Part shown: positions 1 to 7,569 of the stretch, piece after piece | Layout of the letters: each line of letters begins with the position of its first letter | Numbering within the stretch: position 1 is the stretch's first letter | Assembly: GCF_034313965.1 (NCBI RefSeq) | Contig: NZ_JAVIWQ010000002.1 | Span: forward strand, 496,001 to 560,000 | Direction: 5' to 3' | From: Herbaspirillum sp. RTI4 | GTDB taxonomy: Bacteria > Pseudomonadota > Gammaproteobacteria > Burkholderiales > Burkholderiaceae_D | DNA: 64,000 nucleotides | The notes under the pieces: model-generated | The model's input: the letters and a program-made list of their open reading frames with translations, nothing else | Databases searched by the model: none | Told to the model about the DNA's origin: nothing | Made by a program: the position numbers and the translations under genes

Positions 1-1
1 C

Positions 2-340
2 GACGTGCAAGAACAAGTTCTCGCGGACATGCCGCAGCTTGCCTATGCCGGCGCAGTAGATTTGAGGGGGTATTTTCCGACGCACAACGATAAATTCTGT
101 CAGCCGCTCACCGGCGACTATGCGACCGATCTGGTCAACAATCGCACCAAGCGCATCTTCGACGACCGCACCGGTTCACGCTGCGGTTCCAACACCAAAC
201 CCTTCCTGCTGCAAACCTACAAACGCGACACCGGCGAAGTCATGCATGACTTATCGGTACCGATCATGGTCTGCGGCAAGCACTGGGGTGGATTCCGTAT
301 CGGCTACCGGTCGAGCGCGCCCGCGCATGCAGGCGAGTAA
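2..340 (+). CDS. Methyl-accepting chemotaxis protein, C-terminal fragment (5' end outside window)
   Basis: The reading frame is open to the left edge, so only the last ~112 residues are present. The fragment contains the tail module found at the C-terminus of many betaproteobacterial chemoreceptors: a THNDKFCQPLTGD-like stretch, NRTKRIFDD, a Cys-Gly pair, then PFLLQTYKRDTGEVMHD and a final HWGGFRIGY. In that family this tail follows the signalling coiled coil and has a PAS/Cache-like fold. The ligand-binding and signalling regions are not visible, so the ligand cannot be inferred. It converges with the hydrolase on the other strand, leaving only 12 bases between the stop codons. The identification rests on recalled family sequence; partial by position, not broken. 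Confidence 0.75.
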   Translation, partial: DVQEQVLADMPQLAYAGAVDLRGYFPTHNDKFCQPLTGDYATDLVNNRTKRIFDDRTGSRCGSNTKPFLLQTYKRDTGEVMHDLSVPIMVCGKHWGGFRIGYRSSAPAHAGE

Positions 341-352
341 GCCGCTTATCTT

Positions 353-1207
353 TTACGCTAACAGGGCGCCAATGACGGTCTGACACACCGGACTGGCCTC
401 ATCTGCCAGCGGCCACAGCACCGTGTAATGGTGAGTCGCCGGCACCACATGATGCGCAACGACTTGCGGCCAGCATTGGGCCATCACCGCAGCCTGCAAA
501 TGGAACTGCGCCGTTTCTTGTTCACCGATGATGGTGTGAACTGGCGTCGTTCCCGGCCCGTCCAGAAGCACCGGGCTCAGATTGTCGGCACGCCGCGTAT
601 CCAGCGTCAAGGCCTTGTTCAGTGAAGTCGGAATCAAGGGCGCGAGATCGAACACGCCGCTGACGGCGAATACGGCATGCACTGGATTTTCCACACGTTG
701 CGCGGCCACGAGTGCGGCCAGATGACCGCCCGCAGAATGTCCCATCAAGGAAATCCGCGCCGGATCGATATCAAGCTCGCCGGCCATCCGCTCCACATAC
801 GCAAGAAAAGCATGCACCTCATCGACCATCTGCTCCATCGGCGCCACCGGCGCAAGTGAATAATTCATGACCGCCACATGGATGCCGGCCCTGACATACG
901 GCGCAGCAATAAATCCGATGTCGCTCTTGTCCCCGCCCTGCCAATAGCCGCCGTGAATGAACACCAGCAAAGGTCGGCCGTGGCCTGCGGCGCGATAAAA
1001 ATCAAACCGCTGAAGATCGGCGGAACCGTAGGCCACATCGGCGTCCGTCAGCATAGAACCGCGCAGCGCAGCCGACGCCTGCTGCCACTGCTGCAAAACC
1101 TGTGGAAAATCGGGGAAGGCCGCTTTCAGGTTGTAGCCGGCTTCACTTTCCTCCAGCGCACAAACCACACGGCAGGGTGAGGCGCTACGGTTCATTTCTT
1201 GTTTCAT
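353..1207 (-). CDS. Alpha/beta hydrolase of the arylformamidase (kynurenine formamidase) type
   Basis: A 284-residue alpha/beta hydrolase. The HGGYW oxyanion motif lies at residues 85-89, the nucleophile elbow GHSAGG has Ser158, and the catalytic His is in the ATHHYTV stretch near the C-terminus. HGGYW is characteristic of kynurenine formamidase-like enzymes, which cleave N-formyl or N-acyl arylamines. I start at the ATG at 1207 because AAGGA sits seven bases upstream; an in-frame GTG at 1258 overlaps livF and lacks a ribosome site. It is the last gene of the operon that begins with the Rieske oxygenase, 43 bases after the LivF-type ATPase. That context suggests an N-formylanthranilate or anthranilate-amide substrate (inference). 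Tryptophan dioxygenase and kynureninase are not in the window. Confidence 0.8.
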   Translation of the reverse strand: MKQEMNRSASPCRVVCALEESEAGYNLKAAFPDFPQVLQQWQQASAALRGSMLTDADVAYGSADLQRFDFYRAAGHGRPLLVFIHGGYWQGGDKSDIGFIAAPYVRAGIHVAVMNYSLAPVAPMEQMVDEVHAFLAYVERMAGELDIDPARISLMGHSAGGHLAALVAAQRVENPVHAVFAVSGVFDLAPLIPTSLNKALTLDTRRADNLSPVLLDGPGTTPVHTIIGEQETAQFHLQAAVMAQCWPQVVAHHVVPATHHYTVLWPLADEASPVCQTVIGALLA

Positions 1208-1250
1208 TGTCAGTCCTTGTGGTGGCGATGCGCCCCGGTTTGATATGGCG

Positions 1251-1961
1251 TCAGACACTCAGATAACGATCCCACAAATCCGGCTGCGCCGACAGTTGCG
1301 CCGAATCGCCGCGCCAGACCACCACGCCTTTTTCCAGGATCGTATGACGGTCCGCAAAACCAATCAGGCGCTTGATGTATTTGTCGATCACGATAATGGT
1401 CAGGCCATATTCGCGCAGCGCTTTCAGGCAAGACCAGATTTCTTCCCGCACCAGTGGCGCCAGCCCCTCGGTCGCTTCATCGAGAATCAGTAAATGCGGA
1501 TTGGTCATCAGCGCCCGTCCGATGGCCAGCATCTGTTGTTCGCCGCCAGACAATTGACCGCCGCCATTACGCCGACGTTCTTGCAAGCGCGGAAATTGGC
1601 GGTAGATTTTTTCCAGCGTCCAGGGATTGTCCCGCCCGTTACGGCGCGCCGCAAAAGCGCTGAGATTCTCTTCCACCGACAGGTTCTTGAAAATCTGACG
1701 CCCCTCCGGCACGATGGCAATCCCGCGCCGGGCAATCTGATCGGCGGTCTGACCGGCCAGCGGCTGGCCGCGAAACCGCACCTCGCCGCCGGTGGTCTTG
1801 TTCAGGCCAAGGATAGTGCGCAAGGTGGTGGTTTTGCCCATCCCGTTGCGTCCCAGCAAAGTCACCACCTCACCTTCGCTGACCGTCATGTCGATGCCAA
1901 ACAAGACCTGACTGGAACCATAGCCACCGGTCAGCCCGGCCACTTCCAAAAGTGCTGTCAT
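1251..1961 (-). CDS. Branched-chain amino acid-type ABC transporter ATP-binding protein, LivF type
   Basis: A cytoplasmic ATPase of 236 residues, the usual LivF length. Walker A is GRNGMGKT (37-44), the signature is LSGGE (137-141), and Walker B is LLILDE (157-162) followed by ATEGLAP, typical of LivF. It pairs with the LivG-type ATPase upstream to power uptake through the LivH/LivM-type permeases. The ATG overlaps the TGA of the LivG gene by four bases and has a GAGGA ribosome site, so the two are translationally coupled. The cassette sits inside an aromatic oxygenase operon, so the cargo is more likely an aromatic acid than leucine (inference). Related HAA-family importers are known for benzoate-like compounds. 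Confidence 0.93.
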   Translation of the reverse strand: MTALLEVAGLTGGYGSSQVLFGIDMTVSEGEVVTLLGRNGMGKTTTLRTILGLNKTTGGEVRFRGQPLAGQTADQIARRGIAIVPEGRQIFKNLSVEENLSAFAARRNGRDNPWTLEKIYRQFPRLQERRRNGGGQLSGGEQQMLAIGRALMTNPHLLILDEATEGLAPLVREEIWSCLKALREYGLTIIVIDKYIKRLIGFADRHTILEKGVVVWRGDSAQLSAQPDLWDRYLSV

Positions 1962-2713
1962 TGCTCGTCCTCTTCGCCCAGATAAGCCAGCCTGACCTCG
2001 GCATTGGCGCGGATCTCATCGACCGTCCCGGTGGCCAGTACCGCGCCTTGCACCAGTACCGTAATCCTGTCGGCCAGGGCAAACACGGCGTCCATATCAT
2101 GCTCAACCAGCACCACCGTCAACTCTTGCTTGAGCGACTGAATCAGCACAATCATCTCTTCCGACTCTTCATGCCCCATGCCGGCCATAGGTTCATCGAG
2201 CAACAGCACGCGCGGATTGCACGCTATCGCCAGACCGATATCCAAACGCCGCCGCGCACCATGCGAAAGCTGCGCCGCATTGCTCCCAGCATCGTCCCCC
2301 AAACCCACGCGTTGCGCGATAGCGTGAGCGGCAGCGCGGGCTTCCCGGTCGCGGCGACTGGGGGATAGCAACCCGTAGCCGGAATAGCGCTGACGTTGCA
2401 CGGCCACCAAAAAATTTTCCATCACACTCAATTCATCGAACACGCTGGTGATCTGAAACGAGCGCCCCATACCCGCCGCTACCCGATCCTGCTCGCTGCG
2501 ATGATGCAAGGCTTCGCCGAACAGAAAAATCTCTCCGGCATCCGCTGTCAGCGCGCCCGACAACAAGGACAGCAAGGTCGTCTTACCCGCCCCGTTCGGG
2601 CCGATAATCGCATGCACATGACCCGCCTGCACAGTGAGCTGCACATCCCTGGTAGCGGATAAACCGCCGTAGCTTTTCTGCAAGCCACGCACATTCAAGG
2701 CATCAGGCGCCAT
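1958..2713 (-). CDS. Branched-chain amino acid-type ABC transporter ATP-binding protein, LivG type
   Basis: A 251-residue ATPase with Walker A GPNGAGKTT, a signature variant LSHGARR in place of LSGGQ, Walker B VLLLDEPMAGM, and the long tail that separates LivG from LivF. The start chosen is ATG 2713, with a GGGAG site six bases upstream; an earlier in-frame start would add 21 unconserved basic residues overlapping the permease gene. It overlaps the LivM gene by 11 bases and the LivF gene by four. Energises the importer together with the LivF-type protein. The signature change (His for the first Gly) also occurs in other LivG proteins and need not mean loss of activity. Confidence 0.92.
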   Translation of the reverse strand: MAPDALNVRGLQKSYGGLSATRDVQLTVQAGHVHAIIGPNGAGKTTLLSLLSGALTADAGEIFLFGEALHHRSEQDRVAAGMGRSFQITSVFDELSVMENFLVAVQRQRYSGYGLLSPSRRDREARAAAHAIAQRVGLGDDAGSNAAQLSHGARRRLDIGLAIACNPRVLLLDEPMAGMGHEESEEMIVLIQSLKQELTVVLVEHDMDAVFALADRITVLVQGAVLATGTVDEIRANAEVRLAYLGEEDEQ

Positions 2714-3683
2714 GCTGCTCTCCCTGCGGCAATGTTTTTCCTTTGAGCGCTTTCGCCATCGTCGCCAGCGAACCAAGCCCTTGCGGCGCGACCATGACCA
2801 TCAGCAACAACACCAGCCCCACATAAATTTGCCAATATTCGAAATGGGTGGACAGCACTTCTTCCAGCGATAAAAACACCAGCGCGCCGAGTATCCCGCC
2901 GTAAAAATAACCGACCCCGCCCAGCGCCACCATCACCAGCAATATTCCCGATTGCGACCAGTGCAGCAACTTGGGACTGACAAATAAATTGTGCATGCCC
3001 ATCAGCGACCCCGCCACACCGGCCAACATGGCAGCAATCACAAAGGCCACTAGCTTGTACTGCCGCACTGAATAGCCGATCGCTTGCGCCCGGCGTTCAT
3101 TTTCGCGGATGGCATTGAGCGCCAGACAGAAACGTGATGTCTTTAGCCGCGCCAGCAGCACATGCACCGCAACCAGCCACGCCAGCACGACCAGATAGAA
3201 GCCCTTGTCGCTACTGATATCAAGACCCAAGCCGATGACAGGTCGCGCAGTGATCTGAAGGCCATCATCCCCGCCGTAATAACGGAACCCGACGAAGAAG
3301 TAATAGAACAGCTGCGCCAAGGCCATGGTGATCATGATGAAATACACCGCCCGCGTACGCAGGGCAATCGCGCCCATGGCCCAGCCGCACAGGCCACTCA
3401 CGGCGGCGGCAAGCAGCCAGATCAGCCAGGCGTTGGTGATGCCATGAAAACTGGCGATAGCCGTGGTGTAAGCGCCCAGACCGAAAAATACAGCATGACC
3501 GAAACTGACCATGCCGCCATAGCCCAGAATAAAATTCAGACTCGATGCAACGACTCCGAAAATCATGATCCGGGTAAGCACACCGATGTAATAGTCCAGC
3601 CCTGCCGCCTGCGCCAGCAGCGGCGCGAAAGCAAACAAGGCAATGACTATCCCCACGGTAAAAACTGATAACAATCGTTGCAT
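2703..3683 (-). CDS. Branched-chain amino acid-type ABC transporter permease, LivM type
   Basis: An inner-membrane permease of about 326 residues with roughly eight to ten hydrophobic segments. It carries the LivM hallmark GYGGMVSFGHAVFFGLGAY near residue 50 and the NERRAQAIGY cytoplasmic loop that contacts the ATPase. Start chosen at ATG 3683, preceded by GAGGA; an upstream in-frame start at 3728 would overlap the LivH gene and lacks a ribosome site. Eight bases separate it from the LivH stop codon. Forms the translocation pore with the LivH-type subunit. Confidence 0.92.
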   Translation of the reverse strand: MQRLLSVFTVGIVIALFAFAPLLAQAAGLDYYIGVLTRIMIFGVVASSLNFILGYGGMVSFGHAVFFGLGAYTTAIASFHGITNAWLIWLLAAAVSGLCGWAMGAIALRTRAVYFIMITMALAQLFYYFFVGFRYYGGDDGLQITARPVIGLGLDISSDKGFYLVVLAWLVAVHVLLARLKTSRFCLALNAIRENERRAQAIGYSVRQYKLVAFVIAAMLAGVAGSLMGMHNLFVSPKLLHWSQSGILLVMVALGGVGYFYGGILGALVFLSLEEVLSTHFEYWQIYVGLVLLLMVMVAPQGLGSLATMAKALKGKTLPQGEQHGA

Positions 3684-3691
3684 GAAAATCC

Positions 3692-4606
3692 TCAGGTACG
3701 TGCGGGAAACAAACCGCTGGGCCGCCAAAACAGCACCACGATCATGACCAGATAAATCAGCATCGACCCAACCGCCGGGCCGACTGACGCCGCCGCATCG
3801 GCATCGAGAAAAAGAGCGAACAGCTGCGGCAGCAGACCGCGCCCCAGCGTATCGACCACCCCGACAATCAGCGCGCCGATCGCCGCCCCGGCGACCGAAC
3901 CGATGCCACCGATGACCACCACCACAAACGCCAGAATCAGGACATCGTCGCCCATGCCGGCCTGTACCGCTACCAACGGTCCCAGCATGATTCCCGCCAG
4001 CGCCGCCAGCACCAGCCCGGCGCTGAACACCAGCCGGAACAGCAAACGGATGTTGATCCCCATCGCGGTGACCATTTCAAGATTATGCGAACCGGCTCTG
4101 ACCCACATGCCGATCCGTGTCTTGTTAATCGCCAGGTACAGCCCGACTGCCACGGCAATACCGACAACCATGATCAGCAAACGGAAACTCGAATAGGGCA
4201 AACCGAAAAGGATGACCGGTCCGGCAAACATGGCGGGCATGTTCAGCGGCAAGGGCTGCGCACCCCAAAGCATGCGCACCGCATCGTTGAAAATCAGGAT
4301 GAAGGCGAAGGTCGCCAGCACATGCACCATGTGACTTTTTTTATACAGATGGCGGAATATCAGCCACTCCAGCGCGCATCCGAGCAGCGCCGTCAGCGGC
4401 AGCGCCCCTGCCAGTCCGAGCCAGAACGAGCCAGTCGCACCGGCAATCCAGGCGGCCAGATACGCGCCTATCATGAAGAAACTGCCATGCGCCAGATTGA
4501 CGAAATTCATCACCCCGAAAATCAGCGTCAGACCCGAGGCAATCAGGAACAGCATGATGCCGAATTGCAGGCTGTTGAGGAGCTGCTCAAAAATTAGATT
4601 ATTCAA
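3692..4606 (-). CDS. Branched-chain amino acid-type ABC transporter permease, LivH type
   Basis: A 304-residue hydrophobic protein with the LivH motif GLTLIFGVMNFVNLAHGSF in the first membrane segments and the GGIGSVAGAAIGALIVG stretch near the C-terminus. The start is a TTG at 4606 (Leu codon read as Met); no ATG lies nearer than residue 18, which would cut into the first helix. The gap to the substrate-binding gene upstream is 152 bases and holds a run of six 11-bp repeats, so expression of the permease may be tuned separately from the binding protein. Confidence 0.9.
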   Translation of the reverse strand: MNNLIFEQLLNSLQFGIMLFLIASGLTLIFGVMNFVNLAHGSFFMIGAYLAAWIAGATGSFWLGLAGALPLTALLGCALEWLIFRHLYKKSHMVHVLATFAFILIFNDAVRMLWGAQPLPLNMPAMFAGPVILFGLPYSSFRLLIMVVGIAVAVGLYLAINKTRIGMWVRAGSHNLEMVTAMGINIRLLFRLVFSAGLVLAALAGIMLGPLVAVQAGMGDDVLILAFVVVVIGGIGSVAGAAIGALIVGVVDTLGRGLLPQLFALFLDADAAASVGPAVGSMLIYLVMIVVLFWRPSGLFPART

Positions 4607-4630
4607 GGTCGTCTCTTGGAGCCTGTTTCA

Positions 4631-4696
4631 ATAAGAAATAAATAAGAAATAAATAAGAAATACTTACGAAATCAATACGAAATCAATAGAAAATCA
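4631..4696 (+). repeat. Six tandem 11-bp repeats between binding-protein gene and LivH gene
   Basis: Six consecutive 11-bp units: three are ATAAGAAATAA-like and three are ATACGAAATCA-like. They fill positions 4631-4696 in the spacer between the livK-type gene (ends 4759 on this strand) and the LivH-type gene. The block is strongly AT-rich compared with its flanks. It falls in the transcribed spacer of the operon. Confidence 0.9.
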
Positions 4697-4758
4697 ATGG
4701 CGATGGAGGCAGCGCCAGACCCGGCTGCCTCCATTCGCACTTAACAATGCCGCTCCGC

Positions 4759-5943
4759 TTATGGCATTTTGCATTCGGCAACGTAGGCATCCACATGCGC
4801 CGTCATCACTGTTTGCGTCATGTTGTTGACGTACTTGCCATCGGCCCCCTTCACCACTACCCGCGCGTACTGATTCTGAATCGGATAGTGATTAGCAGCG
4901 AATTTGAAATTGCCGCGTATCGACTTGAAGTTCGCCGACTTCATGGCGGCAATCAGCGCCTCCTTGTTGTCCATTTTCCCGCCGACGGCCTTGACTGCAC
5001 TGTCGATCAGCATGGCGGCGTCATACGCCTGCGCGGAAAACATGGAGGGCTGGTGGCCGTATTCCTTGACGAAGGAAGAAACAAATACGCGGTTCTGCTC
5101 ATTGGGCAAATCCGACGACCATTGGCCGGTATTGGCCACGCCGGCAATCAGGTCGCCATTCGAAATCATTTGCTGGTCGGCGTCATAGGCGGGCATCACG
5201 CGCACAATCTTGGCATCCATGCCGGCCGCCGCATATTGCTTGACGAAATTGATCCCCATGCCCCCCGGTAAAAAGTAGTAAACCGCATCGACACCGGCTG
5301 CGCGCAATTGCGCAATTTCGGTGGCGAAATCGAGCTGACCGAGTTTAGGAAACAATTCCAGCGCGGGCGCATTTTTGAAGTAGCGTTTGAAACCGGCCGA
5401 CGCATCCTTGCCCGCCGGATAATTCGGCGCAATCACTGCCACGCGTTTGTATCCCTTGTCCGCCATCAGTTTTCCGGCTGCTTCATGGGCGGCATCGTTC
5501 TGATAACTGGCGCTGAAAAAGTAGGGTGAGCATCCGCTGCCAGCCAGCTGCGCCGGTCCGGCATTCGCGCTGACGATCACGGTCTTGCTGGCAAACGCAG
5601 CAGGGGCCACGGCAAGCAAAATGTTCGAATAGACGAAGCCACTCAGAATATCGACCTTTTCCTTTTTAATCAGACGGTCCGCGCCCTGTTTGGCGGCGTC
5701 AGGACTGAACTGATCGTCGACGAGGATGACTTCCGCCGGAAAGCCGCCCAATTTTCCGCCCAGTTGTTTCATGGCCAGCATGAAGCCATCGCGCTCATCG
5801 ACGCCTGGCGCGCTGGCAGGGCCGCTCAGCGTGGTCAGAAAGCCAACCTTCACGGGTTCCGCTGCCTGCACGCAGGTCGCCATGGCCAGCACCGCCGCAC
5901 TCACCGTCGTGGCAATCGTTGCCATTGTTGCGATTCGATTCAT
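4759..5943 (-). CDS. Periplasmic ABC substrate-binding protein, LivK/Leu-Ile-Val-binding type
   Basis: A 394-residue secreted binding protein. Residues 1-27 form a signal peptide ending in CVQA before AEPVKVGFLTT, which opens the first Rossmann-like lobe. The Cys does not sit in a lipobox, so the mature protein is probably soluble. VGFLTTLSGP and the DDQFSPDAAKQ stretch are typical of periplasmic-binding fold type I. Start at ATG 5943, with a GGGAGTG ribosome site; in-frame Met codons further upstream lie in non-conserved sequence. First gene of the importer, 55 bases downstream of the reductase gene, so very likely cotranscribed with the oxygenase. The ligand is probably the oxygenase substrate or a close relative (inference). 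Confidence 0.9.
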   Translation of the reverse strand: MNRIATMATIATTVSAAVLAMATCVQAAEPVKVGFLTTLSGPASAPGVDERDGFMLAMKQLGGKLGGFPAEVILVDDQFSPDAAKQGADRLIKKEKVDILSGFVYSNILLAVAPAAFASKTVIVSANAGPAQLAGSGCSPYFFSASYQNDAAHEAAGKLMADKGYKRVAVIAPNYPAGKDASAGFKRYFKNAPALELFPKLGQLDFATEIAQLRAAGVDAVYYFLPGGMGINFVKQYAAAGMDAKIVRVMPAYDADQQMISNGDLIAGVANTGQWSSDLPNEQNRVFVSSFVKEYGHQPSMFSAQAYDAAMLIDSAVKAVGGKMDNKEALIAAMKSANFKSIRGNFKFAANHYPIQNQYARVVVKGADGKYVNNMTQTVMTAHVDAYVAECKMP

Positions 5944-5998
5944 CACTACACTCCCGTTGGATTTACAGACAAGGTGAAAACTACGACAACGGCAGCAC

Positions 5999-7087
5999 TT
6001 ACTTCCGCGCATCCGCTTTGGAAAGAAAGGCATCCGCAAAAAAACAATGCTCCGGCAAGCCGCAGCCGGCAATAAATTCACGACGTGCGGTCTCGACGAC
6101 AATCGGCGCGCCGCAGGCATAGGCTTCGTACTGCGTCATGTCGGTGCAGTCCTGCATGACCGCGAGATGCACATAACCTGTGCGACCGCTCCATTGCGCG
6201 CCGACTTCAGGCTCCGACAGCACCGGCACATACTCAAACCAGGGCAGCGTCGCGGCCCACTGACGACACAAGGCATCCATATACAAGTCAGCCTGCTTGC
6301 GGCCGCCCCAGTAGAGGCGCATGGGTCGCTGATTTTTGGCGGCGATCGCCTCTTCGACCAAGGCTTTAATGGGAGCAAAACCCGTGCCACTGGCCAGCAA
6401 AATCACGGGCTTCGCGGTTTCTCTTAAATAAAAATTGCCGCCCGGGCCTTCCAGCGACAAGCTTTCGCCCGCCTGCAAGCTGCCGAAAACGCGATCCGTA
6501 AACACGCCGCCCGGCAAATGGCGCACATGCAACTCCAACAGACTGCCGCCCGGCGCGGCCATCGAATAGCTACGCCGCTGGCCATCGGCAAGCAGCACAT
6601 CCACATACTGACCCGCGCGATAGGCGAAGCCGGCACTGGCGTCGGCGTCGGCATCAACATCGATGCGCAAGTGCAATACCGCCACATCGCCTGCCGCACG
6701 GGTAATCGTTTCCACCACGGCGGAAAGCTGGCGCACTGCCGCTTGCGGCTTCTCCGCAACCTCAGCGGCAGGCGCAGCAACATCCACCTCGACCCGACCC
6801 GCCACCACTCTGACCGGAAAACTGCGCACCGCATCCGTCACCGGCGCGCAACGCGGTGCGCCGCTGCGAATGTCGAACAAGCCCTGATGCAGCGGGCATT
6901 CGATACAACCATTCTCGACATAACCATCGGACAGTTTTGCGTTGCCGTGGGTACACAGATCTTTCAGCGCAAACACATCGTCGCCCAAGCGGAATACGGC
7001 CAGTGCCTGACCCCCTGCATGCGCCGGTGCGACTTCGCCGTCGGCAAAATCATCGGCACTCCCGATATCGAACCAATCCTTGTTCAT
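5999..7087 (-). CDS. Rieske ferredoxin-FAD/NAD reductase fusion, electron-transfer component of ring-hydroxylating oxygenase
   Basis: A 362-residue protein with two parts. Residues 1-105 are a Rieske [2Fe-2S] ferredoxin with Cys45-x-His47 and Cys64-x2-His67 ligands. After an Ala/Glu-rich linker (~104-120), residues 120-350 are a ferredoxin-NAD(P) reductase module with the FAD motif RSYS (172-175) and the nucleotide-binding motif GTGFAP (234-239). It passes electrons from NAD(P)H via FAD to the oxygenase alpha subunit. Classic anthranilate or benzoate reductases (AntC, BenC) instead carry a plant-type ferredoxin with four Cys ligands, and AndA-type systems use separate ferredoxin and reductase genes. 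Here both roles sit in one chain. The gene starts five bases after the beta-subunit stop codon. Confidence 0.88.
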   Translation of the reverse strand: MNKDWFDIGSADDFADGEVAPAHAGGQALAVFRLGDDVFALKDLCTHGNAKLSDGYVENGCIECPLHQGLFDIRSGAPRCAPVTDAVRSFPVRVVAGRVEVDVAAPAAEVAEKPQAAVRQLSAVVETITRAAGDVAVLHLRIDVDADADASAGFAYRAGQYVDVLLADGQRRSYSMAAPGGSLLELHVRHLPGGVFTDRVFGSLQAGESLSLEGPGGNFYLRETAKPVILLASGTGFAPIKALVEEAIAAKNQRPMRLYWGGRKQADLYMDALCRQWAATLPWFEYVPVLSEPEVGAQWSGRTGYVHLAVMQDCTDMTQYEAYACGAPIVVETARREFIAGCGLPEHCFFADAFLSKADARK

Positions 7088-7092
7088 GGCGA

Positions 7093-7566
7093 TTAAATCG
7101 GCGTAGCGAGCAGAGTTGCCACGCGGGAGGTGTCGTAAATGACCCGCCGTTTGGCGTAGCGCCAGCCGGCATCGGTTTTCACCACACGGTCGATGTAGCG
7201 GCCAGCCTGATAGACAAACGATTCTCCGTTTTGCAAGGTCTGTATCACCACGTAGCTTGATTCGGTTTCAACAGTCTGCGCATCGACCGGCCGTATCATC
7301 AGGCCCGATGTCATGTGCCGATAGCTGTGCGCCTCAAAAATATTGGCGTGACGCAGCGACAGAACCCGATCGCGCAACATGCGTTTGCTATCGCAATAAA
7401 TGATGCCTATCGGCAGACCGGCGTCTGCATTTTCACGCGGGATAATTTCATACAGACAGTCTTCGGTAAAAAACTCGGGCCAGTCTTCAAGCCGGTCGTT
7501 GTCCAGTGCATTGACATACGCCTCTTGCAGCTGGTGCAGTTCAAACCATAATTTCATCTTTTCCAT
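7093..7566 (-). CDS. Aromatic-ring-hydroxylating dioxygenase, beta (small) subunit
   Basis: A 157-residue protein of the SnoaL-like/ring-hydroxylating beta family. It opens with LHQLQEAYVNALDNDRLEDWPEFFTEDCLYEIIPREN, and RHMTSGL and WRYAKRRVIYDTS follow; these are family features. The subunit is structural and supports the alpha trimer. The gene starts one codon after the alpha-subunit stop, so the two are coupled. A second ATG three codons downstream has an equally good ribosome site, so the N-terminus is uncertain by three residues. Length matches AndAd/NagH-type small subunits (~160). Confidence 0.9.
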   Translation of the reverse strand: MEKMKLWFELHQLQEAYVNALDNDRLEDWPEFFTEDCLYEIIPRENADAGLPIGIIYCDSKRMLRDRVLSLRHANIFEAHSYRHMTSGLMIRPVDAQTVETESSYVVIQTLQNGESFVYQAGRYIDRVVKTDAGWRYAKRRVIYDTSRVATLLATPI

Positions 7567-7569
7567 CGC

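Noticed and set aside
3162..4597. Long plus-strand open frames opposite the LivM and LivH genes
   Set aside because: Composition is rich in His, Gln, Arg and Asp, with no hydrophobic core; these are reverse-strand shadows of permease genes.
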